The notes under the pieces: model-generated
The model's database searches: none
Seen by the model: the letters and a program-made list of their open reading frames with translations, nothing else
What the model was told of the DNA's origin: nothing
DNA from: CAWBRT01 sp963791145
Lineage (GTDB): Bacteria > Acidobacteriota > Terriglobia > Terriglobales > Acidobacteriaceae
Assembly: GCA_963791145.1 (NCBI GenBank)
Contig: CAWBRT010000014.1
Span: forward strand, 1 to 64,000
Length of the DNA stretch: 64,000 nt
Reading direction: 5' to 3'
Translations under genes and position numbers: made by a program
Part shown: positions 1-9,020 of the stretch, piece by piece
Position numbering within the stretch: position 1 is the first letter of the stretch
Layout of the letters: each line of letters begins with the position of its first letter

Positions 1-943
<943 letters not shown>

Positions 944-1072
944 GTGTTCATCCTCCTTCGCATTCACCCAAAAGAATGCGACGAAATGCGAATCCAACCT
1001 GGTTTTCCCATTCGCGCCCTCGCCAGCCGTGCTTGGCTGACGCGCGCCATTCATCCCTTTACGATTTCGAAA

Positions 1073-1104
1073 TGATACTTTATATCAAATGATAATTAAT
1101 TTCA
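1073..1104. promoter_or_regulatory. Two tandem Fur/PerR-like operator boxes
   Basis: An AT-rich stretch between katG and the Fur-family gene holds two 15-bp 7-1-7 type boxes. The first, 1073-1087, has perfect outer arms TGATA/TATCA. The second, 1090-1104, begins TGATAAT, the canonical Fur half-site, and ends in TTTCA. They sit 38-69 bases before the regulator start on one side and 130-160 bases before katG on the other, so one regulator could control both genes. Recognition is by motif resemblance only. Confidence 0.55.
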
Positions 1105-1141
1105 AATAGATTAATTTCGCAAAATGAAGTAAAATAATGCC

Positions 1142-1606
1142 ATGAGTGAGGGCCATCGGGTTCCCGTGATGCTTGAGGAACTGGAACGCATTTGCCGCCA
1201 ACATGGCCTCCCGAACACGGTGCAGCGACGGGAAGTTCTGCATACCCTGGTGCTGAGAAGGGACCACCCCGTCGCCGATCAGGTTTTCGACGCTGTCCGG
1301 AAACGTCTGCCTGAGATTTCCCGAGCCACGGTTTACCGAGTGCTAGAAACGCTGGTTCGTATCGGAATCGCCCGCAAGGTCTGTCATCCAGGTTCGGGCG
1401 CTCGCTATGAGGTTGAGCGGCAGCGTCATCACCATCTCGTCTGTATCCGTTGCGAAAAGATGATCGACCTGGAAGATCCCACGCTAGACCATTTATCCCT
1501 TCCCGGCGTCGGTTCCGGCTTTCACATTCAGGACTATTCCATTCAGTTTCTTGGCCTTTGTAAGACCTGTGCACGGAAACAAAAGGGACACGTACGGAGC
1601 TCTTGA
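1142..1606 (+). CDS. Fur-family transcriptional repressor (PerR-like)
   Basis: Metal-dependent DNA-binding repressor of 154 residues, the usual Fur length. The N-terminal winged helix covers roughly residues 10-85 (ISRATVYRVLETL is the recognition region). The dimerisation domain carries the metal-site signature HHHLVCIRC followed by CKTC near the C-terminus, which together supply a four-cysteine structural zinc site. The divergent katG suggests peroxide sensing (PerR type) rather than iron uptake control. I cannot separate PerR, Fur and Zur from sequence alone. The tandem boxes just upstream suggest it also regulates itself. The ATG at 1142 fits family length; the ribosome site is weak (GAAG). 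Confidence 0.9.
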   Translation: MSEGHRVPVMLEELERICRQHGLPNTVQRREVLHTLVLRRDHPVADQVFDAVRKRLPEISRATVYRVLETLVRIGIARKVCHPGSGARYEVERQRHHHLVCIRCEKMIDLEDPTLDHLSLPGVGSGFHIQDYSIQFLGLCKTCARKQKGHVRSS

Positions 1607-1940
1607 AGCGAGAGCAGTCCATCCGGGACATGTTCAGAATGGCCCGACCCCATGGTGTTCCTCTTCTCCGCCGGGGCCATGCTTCAGTTGAACTCAGGTA
1701 AGGTGTTGACCCATGCCTACAGGTCACCCAAGAACCGATAACTCAGTTAAATACCCTAGCACAAAAAGCCAGCTCCGACTGTGACGCGAATCACCTGATG
1801 CTGTTCGGAAGGAATCAGAACAAGACTACGGGGCCGGCATGCGCACGCTACGTCTGTAGTTCCCATCCCGTTCCCCTCCCGTGACGCCAGTCAGACGCAG
1901 CTATGACAAAAGTTTGTTGTCCGCCGACAACGAATTTGCC

Positions 1941-1969
1941 TTGACAGTTGATGGCCTTCTTCTTACATT
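1941..1969 (+). promoter_or_regulatory. Sigma-70-type promoter for the IclR gene
   Basis: TTGACA at 1941-1946, a 17-base spacer and TACATT at 1964-1969 make a near-consensus promoter. It lies about 50 bases before the ATG at 2019 and downstream of an in-frame GTG at 1881, so the shorter protein start is favoured. The remaining 1607-1940 interval holds no gene that I can recognise. Confidence 0.55.
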
Positions 1970-2018
1970 CAACCACACACCAAAACAGGACGATGTTCTG
2001 CCTGGCAGAACGCATCGT

Positions 2019-2810
2019 ATGAGCACAACCGCGAGCAAAGACCTAGAAAGCGAAGAAGGCGTCGCCGCCGTCGAACGTGCGCTGACGATTCTGTGCGCCT
2101 TTGACGAGCATTCTCCATTTCTAAGTCTTGCCGCGCTGGCTTCCCGTACGGGTCTATACAAGAGCACGATTTCGCGCCTGCTGGTATCACTGCGCCGCTT
2201 GGGCTTTGTTGAGCGCGACAACATGGGCCGCTATCGCGTCGGTCCGCAAGCGTGGCGCGTTGGCTCGTTGTTTGTGGTCGATCTGACGCTGGAAAAGATT
2301 CTCCGCCCCATCATGGACGAGCTTTCTGCCGCAACCCATGAGACCGTGGCTTATTATGTGCCGCTGCCCGGCAGCCGGCCGCCGATGCGCATGTGCATCT
2401 TGCGCGTCGATCCCATGCGCCGCATACGCGACACCTTCCACGTCGGCAACAGACTGCCGATCGACGTCGGCGCCGGCGGGGTGGTAATTCGTGCTTTCAG
2501 CGGGCCTCCATATCGGAAGGAAGACGATTTGGTTCGCAAGGAACGGGCACATATCTCTTGGGGTGATATCGATGCGGAAGTTTGTGCCGTTGGCGCTCCA
2601 GTGCTCGGGCACGATGAGCGTGCGCTGGGCGCCATGGTGTTGTCAGCCCCCCAGGCCCGCCATGACCTGGCTTGGGCGATGGCGATGAAACCGGTAGTGC
2701 GCGAGGCAGCCGACAAAGCAAGCCAGAGCCTGCGGCTGCTGGAAGATTTTTCCCGGCCTAGAGTACAGGATGCTGCAAAGACTGCGCTGGCAGGAAGAGT
2801 TTCGCTCTAA
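2019..2810 (+). CDS. IclR-family transcriptional regulator
   Basis: Predicted local regulator of the catabolic genes that follow. From the ATG at 2019 it has 263 residues, typical for IclR. The N-terminal winged HTH is clear (VERALTILCAF, then LASRTGLYKSTISRLL and LGFVERD...RYRVG). The C-terminal effector-binding domain follows but is poorly conserved. An in-frame GTG at 1881 would add 46 residues with no similarity to the family, and a promoter lies between the two starts. It sits 72 bases before the flavoprotein gene on the same strand; IclR proteins usually sense the substrate or an intermediate of the adjacent pathway. Confidence 0.85.
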   Translation: MSTTASKDLESEEGVAAVERALTILCAFDEHSPFLSLAALASRTGLYKSTISRLLVSLRRLGFVERDNMGRYRVGPQAWRVGSLFVVDLTLEKILRPIMDELSAATHETVAYYVPLPGSRPPMRMCILRVDPMRRIRDTFHVGNRLPIDVGAGGVVIRAFSGPPYRKEDDLVRKERAHISWGDIDAEVCAVGAPVLGHDERALGAMVLSAPQARHDLAWAMAMKPVVREAADKASQSLRLLEDFSRPRVQDAAKTALAGRVSL

Positions 2811-2882
2811 GTCAAGCAGCTGACCAGAGCGCTGACGGAATGCCTGCCAGCGCGCAGAGACTCCGGGAAGCGAGCACAAAGC

Positions 2883-4496
2883 ATGATCGAACTCGTATGT
2901 GACGTGCTGGTGATTGGAGGCGGTGCCGCCGGAAGCCGCGCCGCGTTGGAAGCCAAGCGCCGTCATCCGGAGCTCAAGGTTGTTCTGGCTCTCGCCGGCC
3001 GGCAGGGCAAGACGGGCAGCACGCAGTTGATCGCCTCAGAAAGCTTGGGCATTAACGCTCCCTTCAACTTCGCCGGCGATGGCGACACTCCCGACGTTTA
3101 TTACGAAGACATGTTGGCCACAGGCGGCGGGCTCAGCGATCCCGCCCTTTGCCGCATCATCGCCGACGAGTCTTGCGCCCGGATCCAAGACCTCATCTCC
3201 CTGGGCCTGGCATTCGACTGTAAAGCAGGCATTCCCGTACAAACCAGGCTCTCCGGCTGCACCAAGCCGCGTTCGCTGACTTGCGGCGGTTCAACCGGAG
3301 TGGAGATATTGCGTGCATTAGCCAGGGGCAATGCCGAAGCAGGCGTGGAGGTACTGGAGCACGTCCGACTGCTTGATCTCTGGCAGAGCGAGGATGGACG
3401 AGTCATCGGCGCCATCGGGCTCAGGGGAAATGAGGAAACCTGCATTCGCGCCGGGGCTATTGTGCTGGCCACGGGCGGCGCCGGCCGTCTCTTTCGCAGA
3501 AACGTGAACCCTCCCACGCTCGAGGGCGATGGCTGGGCCATGGCTTATCGCACCGGAGCGCGCATGGTGAACATGGAATTTTTCCAGGTCGGCCCGGCGG
3601 TGGTATGGCCGAAGATCCAGTTCATCATTCACAGCCACATGTGGAAGCTGAAGCCGAAGCTAACCAACGGGCGCGGTGAAGAGTTTTTGGCTAACTACTG
3701 CCCGCAGGGTGTTCGGCCGGAAGAGGTGATAGATGCCAAAACCCTGTCGTACCCGTTCTCGGTGAGGACGGTCGCCAAGTATCTGGACATTGCCATTTTC
3801 AAAGAGCTCGCTGCCGGACGGGGCGGGCCAAATGGCGGAGTCTACTTTGACGTGACGCACGTCAGTGAGGAAGAGCTGAGGCGAAGGGCTCCTATCACCT
3901 ACGAGACCCTGAAAAAAGCGGGCGCCGATTTGGCGATAGAAAAGATCGAGCTGGGACTGGTGGTGCAGAACTTCAACGGCGGCGTGCTGATCGACCAGGA
4001 CGGCTGGACCGGCGTCGAGGGCTTGTATGCCGCAGGCGAAGTAAGTGGTGGTGCGCACGGCGCGGACCGTCCCGGAGGAAATAACCTCATAGACACGCAG
4101 GTCTTCGGTTGCCGCGCGGGGCGGGGTGCCTCCGATTTTGCGCTCAGCGCACGCGGAAAGCCCTCGGGACGTGCTCCACAACTTTCAGCCAATGCCGCGT
4201 CCTCGCCGGATACCGAAGCCGTGCGCCGCCGCGCCGCCCTGTACGAGCGCGAGTTGACCATCGTTCGCCGGGCTGACGGCCTCAAGAAAGTTCTCGATTT
4301 CATAGCCGAACAGACTCCTGCCAGCTACGCCGAGCGCAACGCGCTGCTGGTGGGACGGATTCTGGCCACTGCGGCATTGACCCGGGAAGAGAGCCGGGGC
4401 ACGCACTATCGGGAAGATTTTCCAAACACCGATCCGCAGCACATGTGCAGGATCGTAGTCCGGCGGGGAAGTAACGGCGAGCCGGAAGTAAGCTGA
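2883..4496 (+). CDS. FAD-dependent dehydrogenase, fumarate reductase/succinate dehydrogenase flavoprotein family
   Basis: Predicted FAD enzyme of 537 residues that oxidises or reduces a carboxylate across a C-C bond. The Rossmann motif VIGGGAAGSRAALEA is at residues 10-24. A second FAD contact GAIVLATGGAGRLF lies mid-protein, and the C-terminal FAD loop GLYAAGEVSGGAHGADRPGGN is present. No signal peptide or haem motif is visible, so it should be cytoplasmic. Relatives include succinate dehydrogenase, L-aspartate oxidase, adenylylsulfate reductase and tricarballylate dehydrogenase; the substrate is not decidable here. It follows the IclR gene and precedes a carrier. The neighbouring aconitase X and RraA-type genes point to a di- or tricarboxylate substrate, by inference. 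Confidence 0.85.
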   Translation: MIELVCDVLVIGGGAAGSRAALEAKRRHPELKVVLALAGRQGKTGSTQLIASESLGINAPFNFAGDGDTPDVYYEDMLATGGGLSDPALCRIIADESCARIQDLISLGLAFDCKAGIPVQTRLSGCTKPRSLTCGGSTGVEILRALARGNAEAGVEVLEHVRLLDLWQSEDGRVIGAIGLRGNEETCIRAGAIVLATGGAGRLFRRNVNPPTLEGDGWAMAYRTGARMVNMEFFQVGPAVVWPKIQFIIHSHMWKLKPKLTNGRGEEFLANYCPQGVRPEEVIDAKTLSYPFSVRTVAKYLDIAIFKELAAGRGGPNGGVYFDVTHVSEEELRRRAPITYETLKKAGADLAIEKIELGLVVQNFNGGVLIDQDGWTGVEGLYAAGEVSGGAHGADRPGGNNLIDTQVFGCRAGRGASDFALSARGKPSGRAPQLSANAASSPDTEAVRRRAALYERELTIVRRADGLKKVLDFIAEQTPASYAERNALLVGRILATAALTREESRGTHYREDFPNTDPQHMCRIVVRRGSNGEPEVS

Positions 4497-4516
4497 CATT
4501 CCGGCTCCCACTTTTT
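4479..4516 (+). terminator. Candidate intrinsic terminator after the flavoprotein gene
   Basis: A 9-bp perfect stem (4479-4487 pairs with 4499-4507, arms GAGCCGGAA/TTCCGGCTC) spans the flavoprotein stop codon. Five T residues follow at 4512-4516. The T tract is short and offset by four bases, so termination may be partial, splitting the island into two transcription units. Confidence 0.45.
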
Positions 4517-4644
4517 GGCCGAGAGGGAATTTCCCGGTACCGCCATGGAGCAGATCAAGAAAATGTTGGCCTGTGTCTGCTCTAGGGCAACGACATTGGT
4601 GAAGTGAAAGCTATCCAGGAGACCGATAGCACCGGAGGTGCTTT

Positions 4645-5907
4645 ATGGCGTCAACTGCTGTTAAAGCGGTAACCGAATACTCGAGGCGATATCGCATCAA
4701 TATTCTCTTTTTGCTAGCCGCCTCGCAGGCAATTGCCTACCTGGACCGTGTCAATATGTCCGTGGCCGCGCCCGTGCTGATCCGGAATTATCAGTGGTCT
4801 CCAGCGACTGTGGGTATGATGCTGTCCATGTTCAACTGGGCCTATTGCATCACGATGCTATTTGCAGGCCCCTTTGTCGATTGGGTGCGGGCACGAATTG
4901 CCTACCCGTTGGCAGTGTCTATCTGGTCGGTAGCGACGGTGTTGTGCGGAACGACAGTTCGCTTTGGCCCCTTGTCGTTCTTCCGCGGACTGGTCGGCTT
5001 TGGCGAGGGACCGATGCTCGGATGCGGATACCGCGTCATTTACGAGACATTTCCCAAGGAAAAGCGGGCAACAGCAGTAGGTACCTTCTATTCCGGCAAT
5101 AAAATTGGGCTGGCATTAGGGATTCCATTCGCCGCTGCGATTTATCACCAGTGGGGATTACCCACGATCTTTTACGCCGCGGGTGGATTAAGCCTTCTGT
5201 GGTTGCCGTGGTTCCTGCTGACCTACAAAGGTGAAGGAAAGCCTGCGACTCGGGAGAAGAGCACTATCCGCTGGATCACGCTGCTACGGTACCGCAACAC
5301 TTGGGGCGCGATGCTGGGCAATTTCGGATATTTGTACGTTTATTTCGTGTTCGCTAACTGGCTCCCGGGCTATCTGGTACTGCAGCGGAAAATGTCCGTA
5401 TTGAGGGGCGGTTTTGTGGCTATGCTCCCCTTCCTGGTCGGCGTGGTGGCGACCATTTCCGGAGGCTATATCAGCGATTGGATGGTAAGGAAGGGTGCGC
5501 GTGTTACCGTCGCCCGCAAGGTGCTTGCCTGTAGTGGATTGTGCCTAGCGACGGTCTTCACACTACTGGGAGCATACTCCACCTCCACGTGGCCGGCAGT
5601 CACTTTTCTTACGTTGGCGGTAGCCAGCTTCAGCCTGGCTACCGGTTCGATCCAGACGATGATGGTTGACATCGCGCCGCCGCATTTCGTCGCATCCTTG
5701 GGATCGCTGCAAAATTTCCTTGGCAATATCGGTGGCGCTTTGGCTCCTCTGGTAACTGGAATTCTGCTGGCCAGGACGAAGAGCTTTACGGTCCCACTGA
5801 TCGTCACTGCCTGTGTGGCACTATTCGCAGCCGCTTGCTATGGCTTCATTGTCGGCAACCTGGACGAGCGCTTGAAGGAGAGAACCAAAGGGGCGGCGAC
5901 CGCTTAG
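4645..5907 (+). CDS. MFS transporter, anion:cation symporter-like
   Basis: Inner-membrane carrier of 420 residues with the twelve hydrophobic segments of the major facilitator superfamily. Early residues SQAIAYLDRVNMSVAAPVL and the loop PKEKRATAVGTFYSGNKIGLALG resemble the anion:cation symporter (ACS) group, which imports organic acids such as hexuronates, tartrate and phthalate. A good ribosome site (GGAGGT, seven bases from ATG) supports the start. It lies inside a run of catabolic genes and is the obvious candidate to import their carboxylic-acid substrate. The substrate cannot be assigned from sequence. Confidence 0.88.
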   Translation: MASTAVKAVTEYSRRYRINILFLLAASQAIAYLDRVNMSVAAPVLIRNYQWSPATVGMMLSMFNWAYCITMLFAGPFVDWVRARIAYPLAVSIWSVATVLCGTTVRFGPLSFFRGLVGFGEGPMLGCGYRVIYETFPKEKRATAVGTFYSGNKIGLALGIPFAAAIYHQWGLPTIFYAAGGLSLLWLPWFLLTYKGEGKPATREKSTIRWITLLRYRNTWGAMLGNFGYLYVYFVFANWLPGYLVLQRKMSVLRGGFVAMLPFLVGVVATISGGYISDWMVRKGARVTVARKVLACSGLCLATVFTLLGAYSTSTWPAVTFLTLAVASFSLATGSIQTMMVDIAPPHFVASLGSLQNFLGNIGGALAPLVTGILLARTKSFTVPLIVTACVALFAAACYGFIVGNLDERLKERTKGAATA

Positions 5908-5978
5908 GTTACCCGGCTCAGGTTCGCCGGAACAGTAATTAGCAAATTCTATTTACAAATAACTGGAAGGAGTTCGAC

Positions 5979-7190
5979 ATGGCTGATCTAAGCTTAAAGG
6001 TAAATGGAGTCAAGTTCAAGAATCCCGTGATCGTCGGCTCGGCGACGCCGACCATGGACTGGCGTGGAACCAAGAAGGGCATCGACGGAGGAGCCGGCGG
6101 AGCCATCGTGAAGTCCCTGTTCGGGGATGCCGGCAAACTGGGACGCAACTACCCTCGCCCACGCTTCATGCTTTATGACTACAAGAACTACCCGGGCTAT
6201 CCGGACAAGCTGCCGCACTCCTTCACTTTGAACTCCCTGGAAGAGTGCTCCCACTTCGGCTACGAGGACTACATGAAGGACCTCGACATCGCCAAGGACA
6301 AGATAGGCGACGATGGCATCGTGATGGCCAGCCTGTCGGGCGTGGGCATCGAAGAGTGGCTGCAGATGTGCCGCATGGTCAACGAGACCAAGGCAGACTG
6401 GGTCGAGCTAAATGTCTCCTGCCCCTTCTCCGCGGATATGGGCGTGAAGATGGGCGCCGGTGACGTCGACCGGGCGCCATTCATTGTCAGCCAGTGCGCC
6501 AGCATCCTGAAGAAACCCTTCAGCGTAAAGATTTCGCCACAAGCTTCCGATCCGGTAGCTATCGCGGAAGCGGTGGAAAAGGCCGGCGGGCAGGCCGTCA
6601 ACATGTCAGCGCGTTTCTCCGGCTTCATGATCGACATTGAGACTGCCAGCCCGATCGGACCGGGATCGCAGGGCGGATGGGGCGGCCCCTACCTGCTGGG
6701 CTACGGATTGAAGATCGTCGCTCAGGCGGCCAGGAAGCTCAAGATCCCAATCATCGCCGGCCTCGGCGTGTGGGATTGGCAGGACATCGTTCGCTACATC
6801 ATGTGCGGCGCCACCCTGGTGCAGTCCGGCGTTGGCCTCATGATGCAAGGCTACAACATCAGCAAGAAGTGGACGGAGCAGATCAATACCTGGATGGACG
6901 GCAAAGGCTATAAGTCGCTGGACGACATTCGCGGCTTGGCGCTGCCCAACATTCTTACCACCAAGGACGTGGTTCGCGCCGCCGAAGGCGTGCACGCCGC
7001 TGTCGATTTCACCAAGTGCGACCGTTGTGGCGTCTGCCTCAGGAGCTGCTTCTACGATGCCATTACGCTGACCAAGGTGGGCGCGGTCATCGACAAGAAG
7101 AAGTGTGACGGTTGCGGCATGTGCGTGGAAGTATGCCCCAAGGACGCCGCGCACATGGCTTTCCCGCGTGTCCGGGCGGCACGGGCGTAG
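5979..7190 (+). CDS. PreA-like dihydropyrimidine/dihydroorotate dehydrogenase-family protein with C-terminal ferredoxin domain
   Basis: FMN-dependent TIM-barrel dehydrogenase (about residues 1-330) fused to a two-cluster ferredoxin domain, 403 residues. Visible marks are LNVSCPFS (substrate loop with the catalytic Cys position), KISPQASD, GLGVWDWQD and SGVGLMMQG for FMN binding, then CDRCGVCLRSC and CDGCGMCVEVCP for two [4Fe-4S] clusters. This is the layout of PreA, the FMN/Fe-S half of bacterial dihydropyrimidine dehydrogenase. The FAD/NAD(P)H half (PreT) is not encoded nearby, and no other pyrimidine-degradation gene is present. Its place between a carrier and aconitase X suggests a different C=C reduction or dehydrogenation. 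The ribosome site AAGGAG is good. Confidence 0.87.
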   Translation: MADLSLKVNGVKFKNPVIVGSATPTMDWRGTKKGIDGGAGGAIVKSLFGDAGKLGRNYPRPRFMLYDYKNYPGYPDKLPHSFTLNSLEECSHFGYEDYMKDLDIAKDKIGDDGIVMASLSGVGIEEWLQMCRMVNETKADWVELNVSCPFSADMGVKMGAGDVDRAPFIVSQCASILKKPFSVKISPQASDPVAIAEAVEKAGGQAVNMSARFSGFMIDIETASPIGPGSQGGWGGPYLLGYGLKIVAQAARKLKIPIIAGLGVWDWQDIVRYIMCGATLVQSGVGLMMQGYNISKKWTEQINTWMDGKGYKSLDDIRGLALPNILTTKDVVRAAEGVHAAVDFTKCDRCGVCLRSCFYDAITLTKVGAVIDKKKCDGCGMCVEVCPKDAAHMAFPRVRAARA

Positions 7191-7210
7191 TCCGGCGACC
7201 ATAACAAGCT

Positions 7211-7241
7211 GGCAGGTGGTGGCCCAAGGCAGCCGCCTGCC
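7211..7241 (+). promoter_or_regulatory. Stem-loop between PreA-like gene and aconitase X
   Basis: GGCAGGTGG at 7211-7219 pairs with CCGCCTGCC at 7233-7241 (nine pairs, one of them G-U) over a 13-base loop. A T-rich but interrupted tract follows. It could be a weak terminator or an mRNA processing/stability element within the operon. Confidence 0.35.
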
Positions 7242-7276
7242 GTCCATGTTTTCATTTTCGGTTGCGAGGCATTGTT

Positions 7277-8530
7277 ATGCGACTCACTCATGAAGAAGAA
7301 GAGATGCTGGCCGGCAAGCGCGGATGGCCCATCCAGAAGTCCATGGAGATCCTGGTGCAGTTAGGAGAGATCTACGAAGCTGAAAAGATGATCGCGGTTT
7401 CCCACGTCCACATGCCGGGATCGTCCGTAGTGGTCGCGGGGGAGGCAGGGACCAAGTTCGTAGAGAAGATGGCCGGGTTGGGCGGCAAGTTCTGCGCCTT
7501 GACGACGCTGAACACCGGAGCGCTCAACTTTGACGCCTGGGAGGAGACCGGCTATCCGGAAAAAACCTACAAGTTGCAGCGGCGCCTTACCGATGCTTAT
7601 TCGGCCATGGGAGCGATTCCGTGCCACACCTGCACGCCTTATCTGATCGGCAACTGTCCGCGGCGCGGAGAGCATCTCGCCTGGGGTGAGTCCTCGGCGA
7701 TCGCCTTCGCCAACTCCGTGATGGGAGCGTACACCAACCGCGAGGGCGGTCCTTCCGCCCTGGCTGCGGCACTGACGGGTCGAGTGCCGGAATACGGTTA
7801 TCACCTGCAGGAGAACCGTTACGGGCACATCGAGGTAACCGTAAACACGAAGCTCGAAAGTGTCGATGACTTCGGCGGCCTTGGGTACTGGGTGGGTACG
7901 ATAGCCGGCAGCAAGGTCCCGGTCTTTACCGGCATTGCGCAGATCGGCGCCGACCAGATCAAGGCGCTGGGCGCGGCGCTGGCGTCCTCGGGAGCCGTGG
8001 CGCTGTTCCACATTGCGGGCATCACTCCGGAGGCCCCGACACGCGAAGCGGCCTTTGGCGGACGCAAGCCGGAGCAGGCGCTGGAATTCGGCATCGACGA
8101 GCTGCGCGATGCCAGGCGACGCCTGAACAAGCACCAGGGTCAACCGGTCTCACTGGTGTGCATCGGCTGCCCGCATACTTCCATTTCTGAGATTGCGCAA
8201 ATTGCGCAGGGCCTGGCCGGCAAGAAGCTCAAGCCGGGCGTTGAGTTGTGGATTACGACGGCGCTTCCGATGCGCGCCTTGGCTGAGCGTTGCGGCTATA
8301 CCAAAATAATCGAAGAGGCGGGCGGACGATTCGTGATCGACACCTGCCCGATCCTGTCCCCGATGGCAGAGGTCGCAAAGAAGAAAGGATACTCCGCCAT
8401 GGCGACCAACTCCGCCAAGCTGGCGCATTACGCTCCGGGACAGTGGGCACTGCCAACCTACTACGGCAGTCTGCGGGCCTGCCTGGACTCCGCTCTCAGC
8501 GGCGCCTTCGACCAGCGGGAAGCGAGGTAA
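7277..8530 (+). CDS. Aconitase X catalytic (large) subunit
   Basis: Large subunit of the AcnX branch of the aconitase superfamily (formerly DUF521), 417 residues. Fe-S dehydratases of this branch include cis-3-hydroxy-L-proline dehydratase and archaeal phosphomevalonate dehydratase. Visible family marks: LTHEEEEMLAG at the start, SHVHMPGSS, the cysteine block CHTCTPYLIGNCP, GESSAIAFANSV, GCPHTS and the C-terminal TNSAKLAHYAPG. ATG 7277 is preferred over a TTG five codons upstream because the family begins at MRLT. The small subunit follows after four bases. The true substrate here is unknown; I infer a hydroxy-carboxylic acid from the neighbours. Confidence 0.92.
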   Translation: MRLTHEEEEMLAGKRGWPIQKSMEILVQLGEIYEAEKMIAVSHVHMPGSSVVVAGEAGTKFVEKMAGLGGKFCALTTLNTGALNFDAWEETGYPEKTYKLQRRLTDAYSAMGAIPCHTCTPYLIGNCPRRGEHLAWGESSAIAFANSVMGAYTNREGGPSALAAALTGRVPEYGYHLQENRYGHIEVTVNTKLESVDDFGGLGYWVGTIAGSKVPVFTGIAQIGADQIKALGAALASSGAVALFHIAGITPEAPTREAAFGGRKPEQALEFGIDELRDARRRLNKHQGQPVSLVCIGCPHTSISEIAQIAQGLAGKKLKPGVELWITTALPMRALAERCGYTKIIEEAGGRFVIDTCPILSPMAEVAKKKGYSAMATNSAKLAHYAPGQWALPTYYGSLRACLDSALSGAFDQREAR

Positions 8531-8534
8531 GACG

Positions 8535-8945
8535 ATGGAAAAGAAACTTCATGGACGAAAAGTCGTGGGCGGCAAGGCGCGCGGGCCGGCTCTGGTCACC
8601 AGCGAGCCAATCTGCTTTCTGGGCGGGGTGGACGTCAACACCGGCATGATCACCGAAGTCGGTCATCCGCTGAAGGGAAAGTGCATCGCCGGGAAGGTTC
8701 TGGTCTTTCCCACCGGCAAAGGTTCGACCGGCGGCTCCTATCTTATTTTTGAAGCGGTCAGCAATGGCGTCGGCCCATGCGCCATGATCAATCGCAACGT
8801 AGAACAGGTGACCGCCATCGGCTGCATCATCGCCGAGATTCCGATGGTCGACAAACTCGACAGCGATCCGGTCGCCGCGATCAAGGACGGCGACATGGTC
8901 GAGGTCGACGCCGATTCCGGCGTTGTCACCGTCACCTCGGCCTGA
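8535..8945 (+). CDS. Aconitase X swivel (small) subunit
   Basis: 136-residue swivel domain (formerly DUF126) that completes the aconitase X active site with the large subunit encoded just upstream. Typical marks are LKGKCIAGKVLVFPTGKGSTGGSY and the serine-rich loop in the middle, where the family has its catalytic residue. The ribosome site GAGGTAAG overlaps the large-subunit stop, so the two are translationally coupled. In some bacteria the subunits are fused; here they are separate. It probably forms a heterodimeric cytoplasmic enzyme. Confidence 0.92.
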   Translation: MEKKLHGRKVVGGKARGPALVTSEPICFLGGVDVNTGMITEVGHPLKGKCIAGKVLVFPTGKGSTGGSYLIFEAVSNGVGPCAMINRNVEQVTAIGCIIAEIPMVDKLDSDPVAAIKDGDMVEVDADSGVVTVTSA

Positions 8946-9020
8946 GCACGGCACAGAGAAGAGCCGGGGCGGGAACGCTTGGTCCTGCCTCTTTTCTCAC
9001 AGTCGACAAAGAGGAGTGCT

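Noticed and set aside
8955..8998. Possible terminator between aconitase X small subunit and RraA gene
   Set aside because: The stem needs a bulge and wobble pairs; too weak to list.
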